DNA of 7,091 nt from assembly GCA_005774595.1 (NCBI GenBank), contig VAUM01000079.1, positions 1-7,091 of the forward strand, in the 5' to 3' direction. Source of the stretch: Actinomycetota bacterium (lineage in GTDB: Bacteria > Actinomycetota > Coriobacteriia > Anaerosomatales > D1FN1-002). The notes below the pieces were generated by a model, which worked only from the letters and a program-made list of their open reading frames with translations, made no database searches and was not told the DNA's origin. How positions within the stretch are numbered: position 1 is the first letter of the stretch; every line of letters starts with the position of its first letter. A program made the translations under genes and the position numbers. Shown here in pieces: positions 1 to 6,075 of the stretch.

Positions 1-1
1 G

Positions 2-172
2 CGTGCCCGACGACGGCACGAGCAGCACCGGCGCATCCCACGCGCCCGCGAGCGAGCCGGCGGCCAGCGCGTCGGGATAGTTCGCGCCGGTCGCGATCAG
101 CACGGCGGCGCTCCCGGTCGGGAACGCGCTCGCCGAGACGAGCGCCGCGGTCCCGTAGCGGTCGACGCCGGC
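2..172 (-). other. Cell-wall-binding repeat 2 domain (start of the first unit), C-terminal part of the subtilase
   Basis: Residues about 778-834 read AGVDRYGTAALVS, then a segment with IATGANYPDALAAG and APVLLVPSSG. This is the typical R-Y-x-T-A...A-T-G-x-N-x-P-D-A-L-A...P-x-L-L pattern of cell-wall-binding repeat 2, a domain usually present in two or three tandem units that bind anionic wall polymers. The window edge cuts it, so further units are expected to the left. Confidence 0.85.
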
Positions 173-2503
173 GAGCGCCTCGACGTCGACCGTCGGCGAG
201 GACAGGTCCGTCGCCGTCAGGGTGTAGCCGCCGCCCGCCTCCCAGCGGTCCTGGTTCTTCACGTACACGCGGCCCGTGTAGTCGGCGGTCCACTCCATCC
301 GCGAGGAGTAGTCGCCGCCGTCGACGTCGCGGTCATCGTTGCGCACGAACGGCTGGCCGGTGGTGCTCCTGTAGGCGTAGATGTAGGTGTCCGCCCCGTC
401 CACCAAGTCTGTGGTCTCCACCGCGTAGGTGTGGCCGACGACCTGGTCGAAGTACGCGCAGTCCGACTCGCCGGCGGGCGCGGCGGTGTGCGTCGCCGGC
501 ACGCCGAGGGTGATCCGCCGCGCGGTCGGCAGGGTGTCGTCGGGCTCCCAGGCGTCGCGCGGCGCCGTGACGTCCTCGACCGTCAGCCGATAGTCGCCTC
601 CGCCCCGCCAGACGTCCCGGTTCTCGATGTAGAGACGCTCGGTGCGCGTGGCCGTCCAGTAGATCTCCGAGGACAGGTCGCCGCCGTAGTAGTCGCGATC
701 GTCGTGCTCAGCGAGCTTGTTGCCGTCCTCGTTCCGCAGGTACAGGTAGGTGTCGGCCGCGTCCGTGAGCTCGTCGGTGAAGAAGTGGTACGTGCTGCCG
801 GCGGTCGCGTCGAGATACATGAAGTCCGACTCGCCGATCGGAGAGGCGGTGTGCGTCGTCGGCACACCGAGGGTGATGCCGCGCGCAGTCGGCATCGTGT
901 CGTCGGGCTCCCACGAGTCGCCCGCCGGCGCGGTGATGTCGCTGACCATGATCCGGTAGGAGCCGCCCTCGCTCCAGAGGTCCTCGTTGCGGAAGTAGAA
1001 GGTGCCGCTCCCGGTCGCCGTCCAGGAGACCAGCGAGGACAGGTCGCCGTTGTCGTAGTCGACGTCGTCGCTGGCGGTGATCTCGGTGCTGCCGTCCGCC
1101 TCGAACAGCGTCACCACGGTATCCGCGCCCGCCATCAGCGCCATCGTCCGGATGCGGTAGCTGTGGCCCGCGACCGCGGTGAAGCTGTGCCAGTCCGCGT
1201 CGCCGAGCGGGTCGGCGGTGTGCGTGTACCCGACGTCGAACGCGGCGGGCGTGGCCTGCGCGAAGGTACCATCCGGCTCGTAGGCGTCCGCGCCGCTCGG
1301 CGGGCCGGCGAGCGCGGCATCGACCCGCAGCATCCCGTAGCCGAAGCTGTCGTCCTTGCCCGCCGCGCCGATGTCGTCGGCGGCCCCGTAGAGCACCTGC
1401 GCGACCTGATCGGCGGTCAGCGCCGGCATCTCCGAGCGCACGAGCGCCGCAGCGCCCGCCACGAACGGCGACGCCATGGAGGTGCCGTCCCAGTACTGGC
1501 CCTGCGTAGGCCACGGCAGCGTCGAGTAGACGTCCACGCCCGGCGCGGCGAGGTCGACCTCCGGCCCGCGGTTGGAGAAGCTCGCGAGGCCGTCGCTGCT
1601 GTTCGCGGCGCTCACGGTCACAACGCCGGCGAGCTTGCCCGGGTACGAGACGGTGGAGCCGTCGTTGCCTGCCGCAGCCACGACGAGCACGTCTCGCGGC
1701 TGCGACTGCGCGTATGCGACCGCGTCCGCAATCGCCTGGCTGTAGTAGCGCGAGCCGAGGGAGAGGTTGATCACGTCGGCCCCGTGGTCGGCCGCCCACT
1801 CGATGCCATCCGCGACCCCGGCGTTGCTGCCCGAGCCGGACTTGTCGAGCACCTTGACCGGCAGGATCGTGCACGCCGGCGCGACGCCGCAGCCCTCGAC
1901 GCCGTTGTTGATGCCGCCCGCGGCGATGCCCGCCACGTGCGTGCCGTGGCCCTCGTCGTCGTCAGCGTTCCAGTCGCGGTTCACGAAGTCGTAGTCGTTC
2001 ACGGTGTCGATGCGCCCCGCGAACTCGGGGTGCTCGAGGTCCACCCCGGTGTCGACGATCGCGATCTTGACGCCGGCGCCGCCGAGCGTGACGTCCCACG
2101 CCGCCGGCGCGCCGATGCGCGGCAGGCCCCACTGGTCCGCGTAGTGCGGGTCGGTCGGCGTGAGCGTCGCCCGGTACTCGATGACCGGCTCGACGTAGCG
2201 GACCCCGCGGACACGCCCGAGCCGCTCGCGCAGGCGACGCGCCGAGCGCGCATCCTTCGCGCGCACGAGAGCGCGCGTGCCCCGGGGCGAACGGCGCGCG
2301 ACCGAACCGCCCTCGGCCACAGTCGCGGCGTCGACCGCTGCGGACGCCGTGCGCTCGAAGCCCACGACCAGCTCCGCGGCGTCCGGCTTGCCCGGCTCGA
2401 CGGCGCTCGGCTTCGTGGACGCCGAGGCCGGCAGGGCCGGGACTGCGCCCGCCACCAGCGCGGCGGCGAGGACGGCCGCTGCGAAGCGCGTGCGTCGGGT
2501 CAT
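2..2503 (-). CDS. Secreted subtilisin-like serine protease (S8 family) with three C-terminal beta repeats and a cell-wall-binding repeat; 3' end outside window
   Basis: This is an extracellular endopeptidase of the subtilase family, read without interruption for 834 codons and still open at the left edge. The ATG at 2503 is preceded by AAGGAG at 5-nt spacing. Residues 1-28 form a signal peptide (basic start, Ala/Val-rich core, cleavage near ASA). Residues about 43-118 resemble an inhibitor I9-type propeptide. The catalytic domain spans about 120-400, with Asp151 in IAIVDTGVD, His186 in GHGTHVAG, oxyanion Asn280 in AAAGNDGS and Ser342 in DGTSMASPFVAG, so the triad is complete. Three repeats of about 120 residues, resembling bacterial pre-peptidase C-terminal (PPC) domains, follow from 407 to 770. 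From about residue 778 the sequence (DRYGTAALVS, then IATGANYPDALAAGSLAG) matches cell-wall-binding repeat 2. It was probably anchored non-covalently to the cell envelope; this is inferred from the domain. A weak -10-like TACGCT lies at 2539-2544. Family assignment is very secure; substrate is unknown. Confidence 0.96.
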   Translation of the reverse strand, partial: MTRRTRFAAAVLAAALVAGAVPALPASASTKPSAVEPGKPDAAELVVGFERTASAAVDAATVAEGGSVARRSPRGTRALVRAKDARSARRLRERLGRVRGVRYVEPVIEYRATLTPTDPHYADQWGLPRIGAPAAWDVTLGGAGVKIAIVDTGVDLEHPEFAGRIDTVNDYDFVNRDWNADDDEGHGTHVAGIAAGGINNGVEGCGVAPACTILPVKVLDKSGSGSNAGVADGIEWAADHGADVINLSLGSRYYSQAIADAVAYAQSQPRDVLVVAAAGNDGSTVSYPGKLAGVVTVSAANSSDGLASFSNRGPEVDLAAPGVDVYSTLPWPTQGQYWDGTSMASPFVAGAAALVRSEMPALTADQVAQVLYGAADDIGAAGKDDSFGYGMLRVDAALAGPPSGADAYEPDGTFAQATPAAFDVGYTHTADPLGDADWHSFTAVAGHSYRIRTMALMAGADTVVTLFEADGSTEITASDDVDYDNGDLSSLVSWTATGSGTFYFRNEDLWSEGGSYRIMVSDITAPAGDSWEPDDTMPTARGITLGVPTTHTASPIGESDFMYLDATAGSTYHFFTDELTDAADTYLYLRNEDGNKLAEHDDRDYYGGDLSSEIYWTATRTERLYIENRDVWRGGGDYRLTVEDVTAPRDAWEPDDTLPTARRITLGVPATHTAAPAGESDCAYFDQVVGHTYAVETTDLVDGADTYIYAYRSTTGQPFVRNDDRDVDGGDYSSRMEWTADYTGRVYVKNQDRWEAGGGYTLTATDLSSPTVDVEALAGVDRYGTAALVSASAFPTGSAAVLIATGANYPDALAAGSLAGAWDAPVLLVPSSGT
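194..553 (-). repeat. PPC-like repeat 3 of the subtilase (residues ~651-770)
   Basis: Third repeat. It begins AWEPDDTLPTARRITLGVP, then HTAAPAGESDC and the acidic DDRDVDGGDYSS, and ends YTLTATDLSSP just before the cell-wall-binding segment. It also carries one cysteine not found at that place in the other two repeats. Confidence 0.82.
554..916 (-). repeat. PPC-like repeat 2 of the subtilase (residues ~530-650)
   Basis: Second repeat. It begins SWEPDDTMPTARGITLGVP, followed by HTASPIGESDF and the acidic DDRDYYGGDLSS. It is 121 residues from the equivalent Trp in repeat 3. Its opening is nearly the same as that of repeat 3, which suggests a recent internal duplication. Confidence 0.82.
917..1285 (-). 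repeat. PPC-like repeat 1 of the subtilase (residues ~407-529)
   Basis: First of three homologous protein repeats. It opens with AYEPDGTFAQA, has HTADPLGDADWHSF in the middle and an acidic DDVDYDNGDLSS stretch, and ends in YRIMVSDITAP. It is the most diverged of the three. The pattern fits a beta-sandwich pre-peptidase C-terminal domain; the acidic stretch might bind calcium, but that is inferred. Confidence 0.8.
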
Positions 2504-2508
2504 GCGGA

Positions 2509-2514
2509 CTCCTT
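2509..2514 (-). promoter_or_regulatory. Shine-Dalgarno of the subtilase gene
   Basis: AAGGAG on the minus strand, 5 nt before the ATG at 2503. It fixes the start: the codons that follow give a proper signal peptide. Confidence 0.85.
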
Positions 2515-2599
2515 GCGGCGTCGGAGGCGTGCGGACGAAGCGTAGCACCGCGGGGGGACGACGGGCGCGCAGGCGAGACGGGGGCCTTCAGAGCCGCCC

Positions 2600-3754
2600 C
2601 TAGCCCGCGCTCGGCAGCTCCCGTTCCAACACGTCCATGATCGGACGGCACTCGTAGATCCGTCCCCACGTCCGGCCCGTCACCTCGATCAACGCGCCTG
2701 CGGCAACCAGCCGCTCGACCGCCTTGCGAGCGGTGGGATCGCTCACTTTGAGCAGACGGGCGGCAGTGGCTACGTCGAGATACGGACTGAGGAACAACTC
2801 GTCGACGAGTGCCGTGGCCTTGGCGCTTCCCGAGACCGCCCGCAGGCGCTCGCGCACCTCCATGAGGTCGTACGCCTGCCTCACCGACCGGCGCGCGACC
2901 TCCTCGACCCCTCGCAGGAAGTACAGCAGCCAGCCCTTCCAGTCTCCATCGGTTCGCACGGCCTGCAGCGCGTCGTAGTACTCGCCGCGGTTCCTTTCGA
3001 AGAACGCCGAGAGGTAGAGCAGCGGCTGAGCCAGTCTGCCTCGCTCCACGAGGAAGAGCGTGATCAGCAAACGGCCTACCCGGCCGTTGCCGTCGAGAAA
3101 CGGGTGGATCGCCTCGAACTGCTCGTGCATGAGCGCGCATTGCACGAGATCGGGCATGACGTCCCTCTCGTGGAGGAATCGCTCCCAGGCACCCAACGCC
3201 TCGATCATCTCATCGGGCGGCGGCGGAACGTACGCGGCTGTCTCTATCGTGCTCCCCGGTCGCCCGATCCAGTTCTGTGACCTCCGGAACTCCCCGGGAG
3301 TCGCGTGCGCACCGCGAGCTCCCTGCATGAGCGTCGCGTGCAGCTCGCGGACCAGCCGCAACGACAGCGGGAGCGAAGAGAGCCGCTCGAGACCCCGCTC
3401 CATCGCGCGGACGTAGTTACGCACCTCGCGCACATCTCCGGTCGCCGACTCGAGGTTCGGCTCCCGCAACTCATCGATGAGCACATCCGACAGGCTGGAC
3501 CGCGTCCCCTCGATGCGCGACGACAGGACGGCCTCCTGGCGCAGCGAGGGGGAGATGAGCAGATGCGGGTTGGGGAGCTGGGCGCCGGCTCCCGAGAGTT
3601 CGCTCAGGGCCGCGTCGGCCCTCGACAGCGCGAGCACGAGATCGGCATCCCAATCGATCCGCGGGGGCAGAGGTGAAGGGACGAACGCGCGGTACCCGCC
3701 CTCGGCGCGGACGATCCGCCCCGCTTCGGGAGCGCGAAAGCGACTCGTGTCCAT
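2600..3754 (-). CDS. Fic-family protein (probable AMP transferase) with N-terminal inhibitory motif and C-terminal winged helix
   Basis: A 384-residue Fic/DOC protein. Active Fic proteins transfer a nucleotide monophosphate, usually AMP from ATP, to hydroxyl side chains of proteins. The catalytic loop HPFLDGNGRVGR, with catalytic His217, fits HxFx(D/E)GNGRxxR completely. Residues 78-83 (SSRIEG) fit the inhibitory motif (S/T)xxxE(G/N). It is N-terminal to the Fic core, as in self-inhibited class II Fic proteins, so activity is probably switched off by Glu82 at rest. Residues about 25-100 look like the Fic N-terminal helical domain. Residues about 322-360 (DVATAARLLKVSDPTARKAV) look like a winged helix-turn-helix, which suggests DNA binding or autoregulation. 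I chose the ATG at 3754 over the TTG at 3790 because GAGGGG lies 5 nt upstream of it and the extra 12 residues (MQCCAGFGRGAA) do not resemble the family. The gene stands alone: 96 bp separate it from the subtilase. The target protein is unknown. Confidence 0.94.
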   Translation of the reverse strand: MDTSRFRAPEAGRIVRAEGGYRAFVPSPLPPRIDWDADLVLALSRADAALSELSGAGAQLPNPHLLISPSLRQEAVLSSRIEGTRSSLSDVLIDELREPNLESATGDVREVRNYVRAMERGLERLSSLPLSLRLVRELHATLMQGARGAHATPGEFRRSQNWIGRPGSTIETAAYVPPPPDEMIEALGAWERFLHERDVMPDLVQCALMHEQFEAIHPFLDGNGRVGRLLITLFLVERGRLAQPLLYLSAFFERNRGEYYDALQAVRTDGDWKGWLLYFLRGVEEVARRSVRQAYDLMEVRERLRAVSGSAKATALVDELFLSPYLDVATAARLLKVSDPTARKAVERLVAAGALIEVTGRTWGRIYECRPIMDVLERELPSAG

Positions 3755-3759
3755 CGCAG

Positions 3760-3765
3760 CCCCTC
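3760..3765 (-). promoter_or_regulatory. Ribosome binding site deciding the fic start
   Basis: GAGGGG on the minus strand, 5 nt before the ATG at 3754. It supports this start over the upstream in-frame TTG at 3790. Confidence 0.6.
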
Positions 3766-3809
3766 TTCCAAAGCCAGCGCAACATTGCAAGTTCGTTGCC
3801 CGATTCTTT

Positions 3810-3828
3810 CAAAGCGTCGTGCGCTTTG
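3810..3828. promoter_or_regulatory. Inverted repeat upstream of the fic gene, possible operator
   Basis: CAAAGCG, 5-nt spacer TCGTG, CGCTTTG: a perfect 7-bp inverted repeat about 55 bp upstream of the fic start. It lies in an otherwise non-coding stretch where the fic promoter must be. A repressor site, perhaps for the Fic protein's own winged helix, is a guess. No T-run follows on either strand, so a terminator is less likely. Confidence 0.35.
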
Positions 3829-3896
3829 CAAGCATCGCTCGAGTGGTGCGGCGAGCGCCTCAGGCGACGCGGCCCCATCGGGGCTCAGAACGCAAG

Positions 3897-3925
3897 AAGA
3901 CCCCGCCAGCACTCGACGGGGTCTT
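3897..3925 (-). terminator. Rho-independent terminator downstream of the tRNA-Phe remnant
   Basis: AAGACCCCG and CGGGGTCTT form a perfect 9-bp stem around an 11-nt loop. On the minus strand the stem is followed by CTTGCGTT, a weak T-rich tail. It starts 11 nt beyond the CCA end of the tRNA fragment, where a terminator of the original tRNA gene would sit. The symmetric stem could also work on the plus strand, but no gene there needs it. Confidence 0.7.
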
Positions 3926-3936
3926 CGGTGTTCGCA

Positions 3937-3985
3937 TGGTGGCCAGAGACGGACTTGAACCGCCGACACGGGGATTTTCAGTCCC
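3937..3985 (-). tRNA. Partial tRNA-Phe(GAA), 3' portion only; probable attachment-site scar
   Basis: Read on the minus strand, this 49-nt piece contains: the 3' side of the anticodon stem and the anticodon loop CTGAAAA (anticodon GAA, Phe); a variable loop GTGTC; a T arm GGCGG-TTCAAGT-CCGTC with perfect 5-bp stem; the 3' acceptor strand TCTGGCC; discriminator A; and an encoded CCA. tRNA-like sequence stops inside the 5' side of the anticodon stem: base 27 is C opposite C43. Further upstream there is no D arm and no GGCCAGA acceptor strand. It therefore cannot make a tRNA. Such a 3' fragment, running from near the anticodon loop to the 3' end, is the usual duplicated core of an integrative element that inserts in a tRNA gene. 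Confidence 0.88.
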
Positions 3986-4073
3986 GATGATGGTGCACGT
4001 CAGGTACTCATGCGGGTATCGTTGTCATGCATGTGAGACGGCCGCCTGGGTCCCAGCTCTCGCGGATCGAAGA
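3986..4073. other. Junction between tRNA fragment and the nucleotidyltransferase gene; presumed end of an inserted element
   Basis: These 88 bp replace what should be the 5' half of the tRNA. I see no gene. Two TCATGC copies (4008-4013 and 4025-4030) are present, but they are too short to call integrase arm sites. The stretch belongs to the lower-GC side of the boundary. Confidence 0.4.
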
Positions 4074-4949
4074 CTACGAGTTGAGACCGGCGACGAACTC
4101 GGCTACCGCAGCGACAGCCTCTTTTCGCAGAACGGCCTCCTCTTCCTCATCGTCATCATCAAGCATGAACCTTGCGTAGTTGCCGGGCCCGTCCATGCTC
4201 GGCGCCTCAAAGTGACGGCGAAGAAGCTCAAGGCTCTCGCGCACGACCGTTTCAGCAATGATGGGGCTGAGTAGCGCCGACTCGGCTGCTGCCTGCGGAC
4301 CGCCGGGCCAATTCCGCAGGACGAACACGATGTCGTACGCGTCCTTGAGCTTCTTCAGCGCCCGGTCATGCAGCGCGAAGCTCTTCAGCACCAAGAACGG
4401 GAGGATGTTCGCCACCCGAAGCGTGCCGAACGACTCGTTGCCGTCTGGAAGCAGTCCCTTGATCTCGCATTCGACGAAGTCCATGGCTACTAGGCTCGCG
4501 CCACGGGTCTCGAATGCCCCGAGCCCGGAGCCCGTCCCTAGGCCCGGGCGCACAATACGACCCGGCTCCTTCTCCCCCTGCTCAGTGAGGAACTCCACGA
4601 CCACGGTCTTCCCGTCGATCCTGATGCACCAACGGAAGGAGACCGTCTTGCCCTCGGCGTCTTCGTACAACTCGAACCCGGCGGACTTGATGTTCGCGAG
4701 CAAGGTGTCGTACGGCTCCGCATCGTCTGCTGCGATGGCAATCCCGACCACCAAGTCAATGTCCGTCGTCCCAACGTGCGGCAGAGCGTACGCCGGAAGC
4801 TCCGGAATCAGGTAGCGGGGAACCAGACCTCCCGCCAAGTAGATCTTGCGATTCCACGGCCCAGCGCACTTGAGCAACGCCAACTGCGCCCGCTCGCAGA
4901 GGCCGGTGGTGTACTCGCTATAGTCAGACGCGCGCAGTGGCTCACTCAT
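4074..4949 (-). CDS. AbiEii-like nucleotidyltransferase, probable toxin of a type IV toxin-antitoxin pair
   Basis: A 291-residue protein with the minimal nucleotidyltransferase (MNT) fold signature: LAGGLVPRY at residues 38-46, then TTDIDLVV at 61-68 with the paired acidic residues Asp63 and Asp65, and a likely third carboxylate at Glu119 in VVVEF. Residues 202-207 (KDAYDI) match the KDxxDI/L element seen in AbiEii/MenA-type enzymes. These transfer a nucleotide to a target, in several studied cases the 3' end of tRNA. Residues 264-271 are eight acidic residues in a row (four Asp, four Glu), unusual for the family. The ATG at 4947-4949 directly follows the TAG of the upstream AbiEi-like gene, with no strong Shine-Dalgarno, so translation is probably coupled. 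The partner is a winged-helix regulator, as in AbiE systems. The fold is secure; the toxin role is inferred from the pairing, and a plain nucleotidyltransferase of other function is possible. Confidence 0.82.
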   Translation of the reverse strand: MSEPLRASDYSEYTTGLCERAQLALLKCAGPWNRKIYLAGGLVPRYLIPELPAYALPHVGTTDIDLVVGIAIAADDAEPYDTLLANIKSAGFELYEDAEGKTVSFRWCIRIDGKTVVVEFLTEQGEKEPGRIVRPGLGTGSGLGAFETRGASLVAMDFVECEIKGLLPDGNESFGTLRVANILPFLVLKSFALHDRALKKLKDAYDIVFVLRNWPGGPQAAAESALLSPIIAETVVRESLELLRRHFEAPSMDGPGNYARFMLDDDDEEEEAVLRKEAVAAVAEFVAGLNS

Positions 4950-5975
4950 CTAGAGTCCCAGGACGGTGTCAAGGAGGAACCCGGCCTGCTCCTCCCCTCT
5001 TCGTGGATCCTCAAGGAGATCAGCGTACAGCCGCAGCGGGTTGGCGACTTCAACGTCCTCGATCATGCGGTGTCCGAAGAGCGCAGCATCGTTGCGTCCA
5101 CGCAAGAACGTGACGTTTGCGCCCTTCTCGATGGGATCAGCGCCGACCGCGTCTAGGATTGCTGCGTCACTGGCCGCCGCGTTGACCCATACTTCGCAAC
5201 GGCGAACATCCGTGACATGCGGAGCTACAAGCAACGCGCCACAGGCGCCCGTGACAGCATGGTCTATCCCAGCCTCGCGGAGTCTTCCGCTCAACCGACG
5301 CGCCAACTCAACAGGGCCTTGGGCAGCGAGGAAGACCCCCAGCGCTCTGGTACGCTCTGCCCTCGCTGCTTGCGCCCAATACTCGAGAAGTCGCCTCTTG
5401 TTCACAACGCGGCGGCGCTTCCTCGGGCCAGACCCCACAGCTTCGACCATGTCCAACTGCTCGAGCCGCTTGAAGCACGCCTGTGCCGTTCCTGCCGCGA
5501 CTCCAGCGTCCGCCGCCAGTTCTGTGACTCGCCACCAGTCACGCGCGTCGAGCAGCAACTGCTGGGCTGCAACACCGGTCATGCCGCCAAGCCCTATGTT
5601 GGGATTGCGGTCCTTCTGCGTGGCGATCCTGCGATCCTGGCGAATCGCCACGAATGGCTCGTTGTTGCGAAACACAAACCTTCGATCATCGAGGTAGTTG
5701 GCGCCTCTCTCATGTAGGATCTCGAGGGCCCCGGTGGTGAAGTGGTCGGCGACGAAGGTTGCTGCGACGCACGGAGCGCTGGCTTGCCACTGCTGCGCCA
5801 GCGCGCTGCGCAGTTCCTGCGGACGTCCGTGACCTGCACTCACTGGACGTACAGCCAGCTCGACGTCCCTCGCGAGCCAGACGCGCACGCAGTCGAGATC
5901 AGCTGCAACGTCCTCGAAGCCAGCCTCACGAAAGGCAGCTTCAAGCTCTCTGGTTGTCTTCTTCGTCTTGGGCAT
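4950..5975 (-). CDS. AbiEi-like winged-helix regulator, probable antitoxin of the AbiE-type pair
   Basis: A 341-residue protein. Residues about 60-117 (VAATFVADHFTTGALEIL, then GANYLDDRRFVF) resemble the N-terminal region of the AbiEi_2-type antitoxins, where a similar GxxYLD element occurs. Residues about 137-180 (WWRVTELAADAGVAAGTAQ, then LEQLDMVEAV) form a winged helix-turn-helix, followed by a basic stretch GPRKRRRVVNKRR that may contact DNA. Residues about 220-341 contain HAVTGACGALLVAPHVTD and end LRLYADLLEDPRRGEEQAG, typical of the C-terminal domain of these regulators. In known AbiE systems AbiEi neutralises AbiEii and represses its own operon; both roles are inferred here. The ATG at 5975 has only AAGG directly abutting it, a poor ribosome-binding site, so a later start cannot be excluded. 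A 23-bp palindrome begins 20 bp upstream, and the next gene abuts at the stop codon. Confidence 0.82.
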   Translation of the reverse strand: MPKTKKTTRELEAAFREAGFEDVAADLDCVRVWLARDVELAVRPVSAGHGRPQELRSALAQQWQASAPCVAATFVADHFTTGALEILHERGANYLDDRRFVFRNNEPFVAIRQDRRIATQKDRNPNIGLGGMTGVAAQQLLLDARDWWRVTELAADAGVAAGTAQACFKRLEQLDMVEAVGSGPRKRRRVVNKRRLLEYWAQAARAERTRALGVFLAAQGPVELARRLSGRLREAGIDHAVTGACGALLVAPHVTDVRRCEVWVNAAASDAAILDAVGADPIEKGANVTFLRGRNDAALFGHRMIEDVEVANPLRLYADLLEDPRRGEEQAGFLLDTVLGL

Positions 5976-5995
5976 CCTTATTCACCGTCTGTCCA

Positions 5996-6018
5996 ATATT
6001 CATGTCGGACATGAATAT
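5996..6018. promoter_or_regulatory. 23-bp palindrome upstream of the AbiEi-like gene, probable operator
   Basis: ATATTCATGTC, a single G, then GACATGAATAT: perfect 11-bp arms. It lies 20 bp before the ATG of the AbiEi-like gene, within an AT-rich island in a GC-rich window. A third half-site, TGAATATT at 6030-6037, begins 18 bp from the corresponding right-arm TGAATAT at 6012. Position and symmetry fit the autoregulatory sites known for AbiEi-type antitoxins. A terminator of the upstream gene is unlikely because the loop would have one base. Confidence 0.7.
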
Positions 6019-6075
6019 GAAAGCTTCGCTGAATATTATTGGCCCCGCGGTCTCACGTCAAGCTGGACGCCCGCG

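Noticed and set aside
431..2545. A 704-codon plus-strand open frame
   Set aside because: It is codon-aligned antisense to the subtilase, which has a complete catalytic triad. Its product is Arg/Val/Ala-rich with no recognisable motif, as expected of a GC-rich shadow frame.
2584..2602. A hairpin at the fic stop codon as terminator
   Set aside because: Only about five G-C pairs (GGGGC/GCCCC) form around a 10-nt loop, with no T-run, so it does not differ from chance in such GC-rich DNA.
1962..3140. A 392-codon minus-strand frame spanning the subtilase and fic
   Set aside because: It crosses both confirmed genes in another frame and yields a low-complexity Arg/Gly/Ala peptide.
3755..3790. Twelve-residue N-terminal extension of Fic from a TTG start
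   Set aside because: The internal ATG at 3754 has a well-placed GAGGGG, and the extension does not resemble Fic proteins.
3937..4020. A complete tRNA-Phe gene
   Set aside because: No D arm and no 5' acceptor strand complementary to TCTGGCC are present upstream, and the anticodon stem breaks at base 27.
4008..4030. Two TCATGC copies as integrase arm sites
   Set aside because: Six bases repeated once near the putative element end is too little to separate from chance.
3477..4274. A plus-strand frame over fic, the tRNA fragment and the nucleotidyltransferase
   Set aside because: It would translate through a tRNA remnant and a terminator and lies antisense to two well-supported genes.
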